A stretch of DNA of 13,923 nt from Alphaproteobacteria bacterium (lineage in GTDB: Bacteria; Pseudomonadota; Alphaproteobacteria; RS24). Location: NCBI GenBank assembly GCA_029248825.1, contig JAQWIP010000032.1:1-13923 (forward strand). Direction: 5' to 3'. Positions within the stretch are counted from its first letter, which is position 1, and every line of letters starts with the position of its first letter. A program made the translations under genes and the position numbers. Positions 7,491 to 13,878 of the stretch are shown in pieces. The notes under the pieces are model-generated. The model had not been told where the DNA came from. It saw only the letters and a program-made list of their open reading frames with translations, and searched no databases.

Positions 7491-9383
7491 ATGAAAATTC
7501 GTAGCTGGCTAACCGCCGCTTTACTCGTTGCGCCGCTTGCCGTGCAGGCTGGCCCCGAAGACCGCAAGGCTTTGTTTGGCGAAACCCATTTGCACACCAA
7601 TCTGTCGTTTGACGCCTTTATTTTTGGCAATCGCAATGGCCCCGATGCGGCCTATGAATTTGCCAAAGGCAAAGCGATTAGGCACCCATCTGGGTTTGAG
7701 ATGAAAATGCGCGTTCCGCTCGATTTTCAGGCCGTGACCGACCACGCCATGTATTTGGGCATGGTGCCAGCTATGTTCGACGAAACCACTGCCGTCAGCA
7801 AACACCGCGTGGCCAGTGGCTTGCGCGAGGCCAAAACAGCCTCGGCGCGCCGCACCGCCTTTGGCGCCATGATGCCTTATATTGGCCAGCAAGTAGAAGA
7901 TGATTTGCTGGATATGGACATTGTGCGCTCGACTTGGGAAGACATTAAACAATCGGCCAATCGCCATAATGATCCGGGCAAATTTACCGCGATGATTGGC
8001 TATGAATATACGTCTTCGCAAGACACATTTGAAAACTTGCACCGCAATGTTTTGTTCCGTGGCGATGCGCCGGCCGAGCCGTTTTCGCGTCTTATCTCTA
8101 AAAACCCAGAAAATCTCTGGCGTTGGATGGATAGCGTGCGCGCCCAAGGCATGGACTCGATTGCCATTCCGCATAATTCAAACGGCTCCGATGGCTTTAT
8201 GTTCGACGATGTGACCTATGATGGCGCCCCGATTGACAAAGCCTATAGCGAGCTTCGCATGCGCAATGAACCTTTGGTGGAAATCAGCCAAGTCAAAGGC
8301 ACCTCGGAAGTGCATCCTTTGCAAAGCCCGAACGATGAGTTCGCCGCTTTTGAAATTATGCCCTATCAAATCGCGACCTGGCACCCAAGTCGGGAGGAAG
8401 GCTCTTACATTCGCGATGCCTATAAGCGCGGTCTGCAAATGCAGGCGCGGGGTCAAGGCAACCCGAATAAATTTGGCCTGATTTCGGCTTCCGATACCCA
8501 TGTGTCGGCGGGCGCTTTTGATGAATATGACTATTGGTCGAAAATCGGTTTGGTCGATGCCAATGGCCGCTTGCGCGGGTCGGTTCGTTTGAGCTGGACG
8601 CAGCGTTTGGGCGCGCAGATTTTCCGCATTCGCAATTGGTGGATTCAAGCCAATACAATCGAAGGCGCGCAAACCGGCAATCCGCCTAAAAATCCGGCGC
8701 CCGGCTTTTTGCAAATGCAATGGTCGAGCTGGGGCGCCTCGGGTCTGGCTGGCGTTTGGGCCGATGAAAATACGCGTGGCTCGATTTTCGATGCCATGCG
8801 CCGCAAAGAGACTTTCGGCACCAGTGGCCCGCGCATGCGGGTTCGCATGTTTGCCGGCTACGGCCTGCAAGCCAAATGGCTCGACGATGCGCAATTGGTT
8901 AAAAAAGCCTATCAACGCGGCGTGCCAATGGGCGCTGATTTGAAAGCGCGCAAAGGCCAAAGCCCTGACTTCTTGGTTTGGGCAACGCGCGACCCGGGCA
9001 GTGCGCCTTTGCAGCGCTTGCAAATCGTTAAAGGTTGGGTCGATGGCGAAGGCCAATCGCATGAGAAAATTTACGATGTCGCTTGCGCGGGTGGCGCTTC
9101 CCCCGATGCGAAAACCAATCGCTGCCCCGACAACAACAGTGTTGTGGACACGAAAACATGCGCCTATAGCGCCGATACAGGTGCGGATGAGCTGAAAGCC
9201 CATTGGCGCGACCCGCAAAGCAACGCCGGTGAAAACGCGTTTTATTATGTCCGTGGGATTGAAAACCCAACGTGTCGCTGGTCGACGTGGGATGCCATTC
9301 GTGCCGATACTATGCCCAATCCATCCTTGGCGAAAACCATCCAAGAACGCGTTTGGTCGTCGCCAATTTGGCTTGAACACTAG
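7491..9383 (+). CDS. Secreted DUF3604 protein with PHP-like metal motifs
   Basis: This 630-residue protein starts with a Sec signal peptide: basic MKIR, a hydrophobic stretch, and a likely cut after AVQA (20/21). The mature protein would be periplasmic. I recognise the DUF3604 family from the opening GETHLHTNLSFDAFIFGN and the overall length. Possible metal ligands appear in the order seen in PHP phosphoesterases: H33 and H35 (HLHT), D84-H85 (TDH), E172 (GYEYT), H184, H228 (IPHNS) and D335/H337 (SDTH). There are only four cysteines, at 532, 545, 557 and 595, all near the C terminus, enough for two disulfides. A GGGAGAG site precedes the ATG. It is followed after 17 bases by the prolyl isomerase gene and then the HupE-like gene, probably as an operon. 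The family is likely; hydrolase activity is an inference, and the substrate is unknown. Confidence 0.88.
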   Translation: MKIRSWLTAALLVAPLAVQAGPEDRKALFGETHLHTNLSFDAFIFGNRNGPDAAYEFAKGKAIRHPSGFEMKMRVPLDFQAVTDHAMYLGMVPAMFDETTAVSKHRVASGLREAKTASARRTAFGAMMPYIGQQVEDDLLDMDIVRSTWEDIKQSANRHNDPGKFTAMIGYEYTSSQDTFENLHRNVLFRGDAPAEPFSRLISKNPENLWRWMDSVRAQGMDSIAIPHNSNGSDGFMFDDVTYDGAPIDKAYSELRMRNEPLVEISQVKGTSEVHPLQSPNDEFAAFEIMPYQIATWHPSREEGSYIRDAYKRGLQMQARGQGNPNKFGLISASDTHVSAGAFDEYDYWSKIGLVDANGRLRGSVRLSWTQRLGAQIFRIRNWWIQANTIEGAQTGNPPKNPAPGFLQMQWSSWGASGLAGVWADENTRGSIFDAMRRKETFGTSGPRMRVRMFAGYGLQAKWLDDAQLVKKAYQRGVPMGADLKARKGQSPDFLVWATRDPGSAPLQRLQIVKGWVDGEGQSHEKIYDVACAGGASPDAKTNRCPDNNSVVDTKTCAYSADTGADELKAHWRDPQSNAGENAFYYVRGIENPTCRWSTWDAIRADTMPNPSLAKTIQERVWSSPIWLEH

Positions 9384-9400
9384 GGTTGAATAAGACACGC

Positions 9401-10249
9401 ATGAAACAAAAATGGGTTTCTCTCTTGCGCGACCGACTGGTTTGGTTCGTCGCCTTGGGGCTTGGGCTATTTGCCATCGATTATGCCAGCGGCAAGCGTC
9501 TGGAAAGTCGCATTCTGATTGATTTGCCTTTGGTCGAGAAACTGGTGGCGCAATGGGAAGGCCAGACCAAGCGGCGTCCCAGTGCGCAAGAATTGGATGC
9601 GCTGGTGGAAGGGTATATTCGCGAAGAAATTCTGGTTCGTGAAGCCAAACGCCTCGGCCTCGATGACGAGGATGTGATTATCCGCCGTCGTCTGGCGCAA
9701 AAAGTCGAGTTTTTCCTCGATGAAAACAACCCGCCAGAACTGCCCGATGAAGCGGGTTTGCAGCAATGGTTTGAAAAAAACCGCGCCAGCTATGACACGC
9801 CCGCGAAACTCACGTGGCGCCATATTTATGCCAGCGACGAAGCGCAAGCGCGCGATCTATTGCGCCAAGTTAGAAATGGCCAAATCACTGGCGGTCAGGC
9901 CGAAGACTGGCGCGCGCTCGGCCAGCCTTTCATGCTCAATCGCGCTTATACGCGCCAAGACCAATTAGAGATGGGGCAAATCATGGGCGCCGATTTTGCC
10001 GCCACTTTGTTTGACGCCAAAACCGCGACCCCCGCCAAGGGCTGGGTTGGGCCTGTGCGGTCGGCCTATGGCTGGCATCTTGTGGCGGTGGATACGCGCT
10101 ATGAAACGCAGGCCGCTCGGTTTTTAACCATCGCCGATAAAGTCGCGAAAGATTGGGCCAATGAACAGGGGCGCCTCGCCAAGCTGGAAGCCTGGCGGGA
10201 GCTGCGTGCCTCTTATGATATTGAGCTGGTTCCGGTAGAAGAGAAGTGA
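9401..10249 (+). CDS. Membrane-anchored parvulin-type peptidyl-prolyl isomerase
   Basis: This 282-residue protein has an N-terminal membrane helix (~13-29, LVWFVALGLGLFAIDYA) that should anchor it in the inner membrane facing the periplasm. A SurA-like helical segment follows (~64-106, with YIREEILVREAKRLGL). The parvulin part starts at TWRHIYAS (His141) and ends with GWVGPVRSAYGWHLVAV (214-230, His226), the standard closing strand of PpiC domains. The central GGDLG-type loop of parvulins is not clear, so activity may be weak or the protein may act mainly as a chaperone. I chose the ATG at 9401. A TTG at 9386, five codons earlier, lies right after AGGG but without spacing, and neither start has a strong ribosome site. 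Its stop overlaps the next start. Its likely clients are the DUF3604 protein or the HupE-like protein on either side. Confidence 0.85.
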   Translation: MKQKWVSLLRDRLVWFVALGLGLFAIDYASGKRLESRILIDLPLVEKLVAQWEGQTKRRPSAQELDALVEGYIREEILVREAKRLGLDDEDVIIRRRLAQKVEFFLDENNPPELPDEAGLQQWFEKNRASYDTPAKLTWRHIYASDEAQARDLLRQVRNGQITGGQAEDWRALGQPFMLNRAYTRQDQLEMGQIMGADFAATLFDAKTATPAKGWVGPVRSAYGWHLVAVDTRYETQAARFLTIADKVAKDWANEQGRLAKLEAWRELRASYDIELVPVEEK

Positions 10250-11253
10250 GGCATCGCTTGTTTTATTGGATGCTCGGCGTCTGGCTGCTGACGGGATATT
10301 TTATGCCCGCGCAAGCCCATGAAGTGCGCCCCGGCTATATTGAAATAAATGAAACCGCGCCCGATACATATCAGGTGATTTGGAAACAGCCCGTGCGCGA
10401 TACTAGTCGGTTCGAAGTGGCGGGACTGGGCTTGCGCCCCGTGTTTCCCGAAGTCTGCACGCGCCTCGGCAGCAGCAAAATGCAACGCCGCCCGGGGGTA
10501 TTGATTGAGCGCTTTCAATTGACTTGCGAGGGCGGGTTGGTGGGGCAGAGGCTCGGCGTAGAGGGCTTGCAAAAAACCATCACCGATGTGTTCGTTCGAA
10601 TGCGTGGGCTGGGGGGCGACAGCACCAATCTTCGGCTGACGGCAGAAGCGCCGGTGCAAAAATTTAGCGGCGGCGGCGAAGGCCTATCGGCTTACTTTGG
10701 TCTTGGCGTCGAGCATTTGCTTTTGGGCATTGACCATATTTTGTTTGTTTTGGGACTGGTGCTTTTGGTGCGGGGTTTGCGCAATTTGGTCTATGTCATC
10801 ACCGCGTTTACTTTGGCGCATTCGCTGACTTTGGCTTTGTCGATGGTTGGTTCGGTCACGGCGCCCTCTGCGGTGGTCGAGGCGATTATTGCTTTATCGA
10901 TTTTATTCCTCGCGGTGGAATTGGTAACCCCCGAAGCGCGCCGTTCAACCTTGGCCAGCCGCTATCCGCAACTCATGGCCTTTGGCTTCGGGCTTTTGCA
11001 CGGCTTTGGTTTTGCTGGTGTCTTGGGCGATATCGGCCTGCCGCGCGATTTGGCACTGCCGGCTTTGGCGCTGTTTAATATTGGCCTCGAAGTCGGCCAA
11101 TTGATGGTCGTGGCGGCCGCGCTGCTGGCGGGTCGGTTTTTGGCCAAACCTGTCGCGCGCTATCCCTTGCTGGGGCAAGTGCCGATTGTGCTTATCGGTG
11201 GCGTTTCGGTCTATTGGCTCATCGATCGGGTGAGCGGCATTTGGGCTGGCTAA
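10246..11253 (+). CDS. HupE/UreJ-family membrane protein
   Basis: This 335-residue protein has a signal peptide cut after AQA (24/25), a periplasmic domain (~25-148) with two cysteines (71 and 94) that could form a disulfide, and about six membrane helices. Family motifs in the membrane part are EHLLLGIDHILFVLGL (156-171), FTLAHS (188-193), LLHGFGFAG (250-258) and FNIGLEVGQ (277-285). The conserved His, Asp and Glu residues suggest metal handling. HupE and UreJ relatives are linked to nickel uptake, but this longer form with an N-terminal domain has, as far as I know, no settled function. Mature residue 1 would be His (HEVRPGYIE). The GTG start overlaps the upstream stop (GTGA), which implies translational coupling. 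An ATG at 10270 would spoil the signal peptide. It ends three bases from a convergent gene. Confidence 0.87.
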   Translation: MRHRLFYWMLGVWLLTGYFMPAQAHEVRPGYIEINETAPDTYQVIWKQPVRDTSRFEVAGLGLRPVFPEVCTRLGSSKMQRRPGVLIERFQLTCEGGLVGQRLGVEGLQKTITDVFVRMRGLGGDSTNLRLTAEAPVQKFSGGGEGLSAYFGLGVEHLLLGIDHILFVLGLVLLVRGLRNLVYVITAFTLAHSLTLALSMVGSVTAPSAVVEAIIALSILFLAVELVTPEARRSTLASRYPQLMAFGFGLLHGFGFAGVLGDIGLPRDLALPALALFNIGLEVGQLMVVAAALLAGRFLAKPVARYPLLGQVPIVLIGGVSVYWLIDRVSGIWAG

Positions 11254-11256
11254 GCG

Positions 11257-12099
11257 TTACTCGGCCGCCTTTGCCGGACGCGCATCGCTAAACACCGCTT
11301 CGCGACCTTCCAGCTCGGCTTTTACCGCCTCGACTTGATTGGGCGAGCCGATGATATCATCTTGCAACACGCTCTCCAGCATCAGCGTTTCGGCGACAAA
11401 GCGGTCTGCTGGCTCGTTGAATAGCTGTTTGGTGGCGCGAATGGCATGCGGGTTGCGCGAGGCAATGGCCGTGGCGGTTTCAAAGGCGGCGGCGATTGGG
11501 TCATCGCAAATGCGCGTCAGGAAGCCATGTTCATAGGCTTCTTCGGCCTCGAAAATACGCGCCGTCATGGCCAATTCCTTAACAATGTCTTCGCGCGCCA
11601 AACGTGCCATCACATGAGTGGTACCCATATCGGGGATAAGCCCCCAACGCGCTTCCATGATGGAGAACTTAGTGCCAGGCGCGGCATAGCGTATATCGGC
11701 GCCCATAAACACTTGAAACCCGCCGCCCAAAGCAAAGCCTTGTGCTGCGGCGATGACGGGAACTTGCACTTCGCGCCACGTGAAAGCAACTTTTTGCGGC
11801 CGATTGGCAAGCCCGTGGCTGCGCGCGGCCAAGAGTTGGCGCTCTTTGCCTTTGCCGCTGACGCCAGCGTCGCCGCCGCCCGCCATGGCTGCGAAATTGC
11901 CCATATCGAGGCCCGCACAAAAAGCGCGGCCTTCGCCAGAAAGCACGACGGCGCGAAGGCTGTCATCGGCCTTCACGCGCTCGCCGGCTTCAATGAGGGC
12001 TTCCATCATCTCGGCGTCTAGCGCGTTCATTTTGTCGGCGCGAATGAGATGCACATGTGCAATGTGATTTTCTACGCGATAATCAATCCGGTTTTCCAT
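11257..12099 (-). CDS. Crotonase-family protein, dienoyl-CoA-isomerase-like
   Basis: This 280-residue crotonase has oxyanion-hole segments AFCAGLDM (~59-66) and GFALGGGFQVFMGAD (~121-135). Against rat crotonase the first catalytic Glu position is Gln129 and the second is Glu149 (FSIMEARWGLIPDMG). Asp157, in IPDMG, lines up with the Asp204 of rat dienoyl-CoA isomerase, whose Glu196 matches Glu149. The pair Glu plus Asp favours double-bond isomerisation of a CoA thioester over simple hydration, but one acidic residue of that enzyme is missing. An insertion of ~25 residues (67-95) rich in Gly and Ala follows the first segment and is common in this subgroup. AAAGGA lies seven bases before the ATG. 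The sugar kinase gene lies 50 bases upstream on the same strand and could share a transcript. The fold is certain; the reaction is open. Confidence 0.85.
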   Translation of the reverse strand: MENRIDYRVENHIAHVHLIRADKMNALDAEMMEALIEAGERVKADDSLRAVVLSGEGRAFCAGLDMGNFAAMAGGGDAGVSGKGKERQLLAARSHGLANRPQKVAFTWREVQVPVIAAAQGFALGGGFQVFMGADIRYAAPGTKFSIMEARWGLIPDMGTTHVMARLAREDIVKELAMTARIFEAEEAYEHGFLTRICDDPIAAAFETATAIASRNPHAIRATKQLFNEPADRFVAETLMLESVLQDDIIGSPNQVEAVKAELEGREAVFSDARPAKAAE

Positions 12100-12149
12100 G
12101 GTCTATTCCTTTATCTCTTAACGTTGCTGCGAGTGTCTGCGCCCAAAGC

Positions 12150-13601
12150 TTAGGCTTTGTGGCGGGACATAAAATTATCATGCAGAATAGCGTAACGCGC
12201 CTGTGCGGCTTTGTCAGGGCTAAATTTTGCGCTGGGTTGAAAGGCCACAGTGGCGGCTTTTTTCAGATTATCAAATTCGCCATGCGCGGTGGCAGCCATT
12301 AGGGCGGTGGCAAAAGCGCAATCGCTCTCGCTGCCTGCCTGCAATTCGACGTTCAACATATCGGCCAAAAGTTGGCAGAAAAAAGCCGCTTGCGAGCCGC
12401 CGCCCAAAACGCAAAGGCTGCTTGGCGTTTGGCCGAGGCGCTGGGTCATGTCTTGCCAAATGGCGTTCAGCACGTGGCCGACGCCTTCATAGGCGGCGCG
12501 CGCAATGGCGCTTTGGCTGTGGCCGCGCGTGAGGCCGCGCATTTCCGCGGTTAAGCGCGCATCCCAAAACGGCGCGCGGGCGCCCGAAAGATAGGGGTAA
12601 AATAATAATCCATCGGCACCCACGGGCGCTTGGCTGGCGGCTTTGGTAAACTCAAACGGGCTGAGGTTGGGCGTGAGGGTCTGGCGCACCCAATCGATGG
12701 CGCCCATGCAATCGCTCATGCCGGCTGCGTGATAGTGCCAGTCCGATATAATATGCGGATAGAAAGAGACGGGCGCAAAGCTCTCGGTCTGCGCGCTGGT
12801 GAAAGCGACCACGCCTGCCGAAGCCAATTTTAGGCTTGCCATCGCCGCGCTCTGCTGGCCTGCGCAAAGCCATTCCATCGAAGTGTCTATGGCGCCTTGA
12901 TAGACCGGCACGCCTTCGGGCAGGGCGAACTCGCGCGCGCTGGCGGGGGTGACCTTGCCGGCTTTCTCTGCGGGGGCGAGAAGCGGGGCAAAGGCGGTAT
13001 TCGGCAGGCCGCTCATGGCTTGCAGGCGGGCGTCCCAAGCGCCATTTTTATCGGCCATCATGGCGCCAACGGCTTCGGTGGCATCGCTAGAAAATTGATC
13101 CGTCAATTGTGCGCGCAGCCAATCTTTGGCGAAATATAGGCGTTCGGTTTTGGCCAAGGTTTCGGCTTCCTGCTGGCCGAGCCAGAGCAGTTGCGGCAAT
13201 GTCCAAGTCGCGTTGGGGCGATTGCCGGTAATGGCTTCGACCTCGCCTTTTGCGGCCAGCTCGGCTGCGATATAGGCGGCGCGTTGGTCGTCCCACAAGA
13301 TGGCGCGGCGCAAGGGCTGGGCTCTGGCATCGCAAAGCACGCCGATATGCGCCCCTCCAGAAAAGCTAATGGCTTCTAGCTTTGCCATGTCGCTGGCATG
13401 GCTTTTGGTTAGCTGCGCCAATGCCTCTGCCATGGCTTGGCGCCAATCGGCGGGGTCTTGTTCGCTATGGCCGGTTTGGGGGTGATGGGTTTGGATGCTG
13501 GCGCGCACCAAAGCGCGGCGTTCGACCGTTTCGCCGGCTGCATAAAGCAGGCAAGCCTTGACGCTACTGGCGCCCAAATCAATGCCGAGAAAAAGGGTCA
13601 T
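12150..13601 (-). CDS. FGGY-family carbohydrate kinase (xylulokinase-like)
   Basis: This 483-residue kinase is of xylulokinase length. The ATP-binding start is GIDLGASSVKACL (6-18, with Asp8). HSEQDPADW (45-53), ILWDDQR (101-107), the catalytic Asp239 in YQGAIDTSMEW, FYPYLSGARAPFWD and VLGGGSQAAFF with QLLADML complete the FGGY pattern. It would phosphorylate a sugar or polyol in the cytosol. The xylulose-contacting motif GQMHG of true xylulokinases is replaced by GGAHIG (82-87), so the substrate may not be xylulose and I give no gene symbol. No ribosome site is visible before the ATG; the bases there are TATAAACAGAT, which would suit a leaderless transcript. A terminator for an upstream - strand unit ends about 15 bases before it. 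No sugar transporter or isomerase gene is next to it. Confidence 0.85.
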   Translation of the reverse strand: MTLFLGIDLGASSVKACLLYAAGETVERRALVRASIQTHHPQTGHSEQDPADWRQAMAEALAQLTKSHASDMAKLEAISFSGGAHIGVLCDARAQPLRRAILWDDQRAAYIAAELAAKGEVEAITGNRPNATWTLPQLLWLGQQEAETLAKTERLYFAKDWLRAQLTDQFSSDATEAVGAMMADKNGAWDARLQAMSGLPNTAFAPLLAPAEKAGKVTPASAREFALPEGVPVYQGAIDTSMEWLCAGQQSAAMASLKLASAGVVAFTSAQTESFAPVSFYPHIISDWHYHAAGMSDCMGAIDWVRQTLTPNLSPFEFTKAASQAPVGADGLLFYPYLSGARAPFWDARLTAEMRGLTRGHSQSAIARAAYEGVGHVLNAIWQDMTQRLGQTPSSLCVLGGGSQAAFFCQLLADMLNVELQAGSESDCAFATALMAATAHGEFDNLKKAATVAFQPSAKFSPDKAAQARYAILHDNFMSRHKA

Positions 13602-13616
13602 ATCTGTTTATAAACC

Positions 13617-13646
13617 AAAAAGGGCGCCTGCCTATAGCCGACGCCC
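13617..13646 (-). terminator. Intrinsic terminator, - strand
   Basis: Read on the - strand, GGGCGTC and GGCGCCC form a seven-pair stem with one G-U pair and an 11-base loop, followed at once by five T residues. On the + strand the same pair is a C-A mismatch and no T-run follows, so it is directed leftwards. It would end a transcript coming from 13650-13810 before it reaches the kinase gene. Confidence 0.7.
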
Positions 13647-13684
13647 CCGATTTGAAATCTGGTTGGATTTAAGGTCAAACCCAC

Positions 13685-13777
13685 TTATTTTTGCGCGTCC
13701 TTGGACAGCGAAGGCTGCTCCACATTCCTAATTCCACGCTGGCTTTGAAACCTCAAATGCTTCCGTATAATAGACAA
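13685..13777 (-). CDS. Putative 30-residue small protein or leader peptide
   Basis: A TTG-started frame of 30 codons begins seven bases after a perfect GGAGG core and ends with TAA. The product starts MSIIRKHLRFQSQRG, is basic in its first half (six Arg/Lys/His in 18 residues) and has no membrane segment. I do not recognise it. In its favour are the outstanding ribosome site, an upstream promoter candidate and a terminator 40 bases after the stop. Against it are the TTG start and codons such as ATA, CGG and two AGG that the flanking genes seem to avoid. A second, less likely frame starts with ATT one base upstream and gives 16 codons. The unit could equally be a non-coding RNA that uses its Shine-Dalgarno stretch to bind ribosomes. 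Confidence 0.35.
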   Translation of the reverse strand: MSIIRKHLRFQSQRGIRNVEQPSLSKDAQK

Positions 13778-13793
13778 TGGATCACCTCCTTTC
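13778..13793 (-). promoter_or_regulatory. Extended perfect Shine-Dalgarno (16S 3'-end complement)
   Basis: The - strand reads GAAAGGAGGTGATCCA. Its complement, TGGATCACCTCCTTTC, is the last part of 16S rRNA as known from alphaproteobacteria and many other bacteria, so all 16 bases could pair. Normal genes in this window use five to seven bases. The core GGAGG is seven bases from the TTG of the small frame. The match does not extend further into 16S sequence, so it is not an rRNA fragment. Confidence 0.75.
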
Positions 13794-13815
13794 GATTGTT
13801 AAACTTACCCTTAAA

Positions 13816-13844
13816 ATCCTAAGCTGATTTGATTCTGCTGCCAA
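13816..13844 (-). promoter_or_regulatory. Candidate sigma70 promoter of the small - strand unit
   Basis: On the - strand TTGGCA (13839-13844) is a five-of-six -35 match. A 17-base spacer and TAGGAT (13816-13821), a four-of-six -10, follow. Transcription would start near 13809, about 30 bases before the small frame, and would stop at the terminator near 13617, giving an RNA of about 190 bases. Confidence 0.45.
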
Positions 13845-13856
13845 AAGCTTTATGCT
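13829..13856 (+). promoter_or_regulatory. Candidate promoter of the metallo-hydrolase gene
   Basis: TTGATT (13829-13834), a 16-base spacer and TATGCT (13851-13856) form a fair sigma70-like promoter with a start near 13862, just upstream of the GAGGAG ribosome site. It interlocks with the - strand promoter candidate: the two -35 boxes lie only five bases apart, each inside the other promoter's spacer. Confidence 0.4.
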
Positions 13857-13878
13857 GGTCGCTTCTAGAGGAGATGAC

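Noticed and set aside
8178..9398. A 406-codon - strand frame opposite the DUF3604 gene, and similar ones opposite the monooxygenase and prpE.
   Set aside because: They are shadows of strongly coding + or - strand genes, with no ribosome sites or family motifs.
12144..12159. Hairpin CAAAGC-N4-GCTTTG at the kinase stop codon as a terminator.
   Set aside because: No T-run follows on either strand, and the stem is only six pairs. It may be chance.
13778..13793. Fragment of 16S rRNA gene (TGGATCACCTCCTTTC on the + strand).
   Set aside because: Identity stops after 16 bases. The preceding bases do not match the conserved 16S helix, and the position before a start codon on the other strand explains it as a Shine-Dalgarno site.
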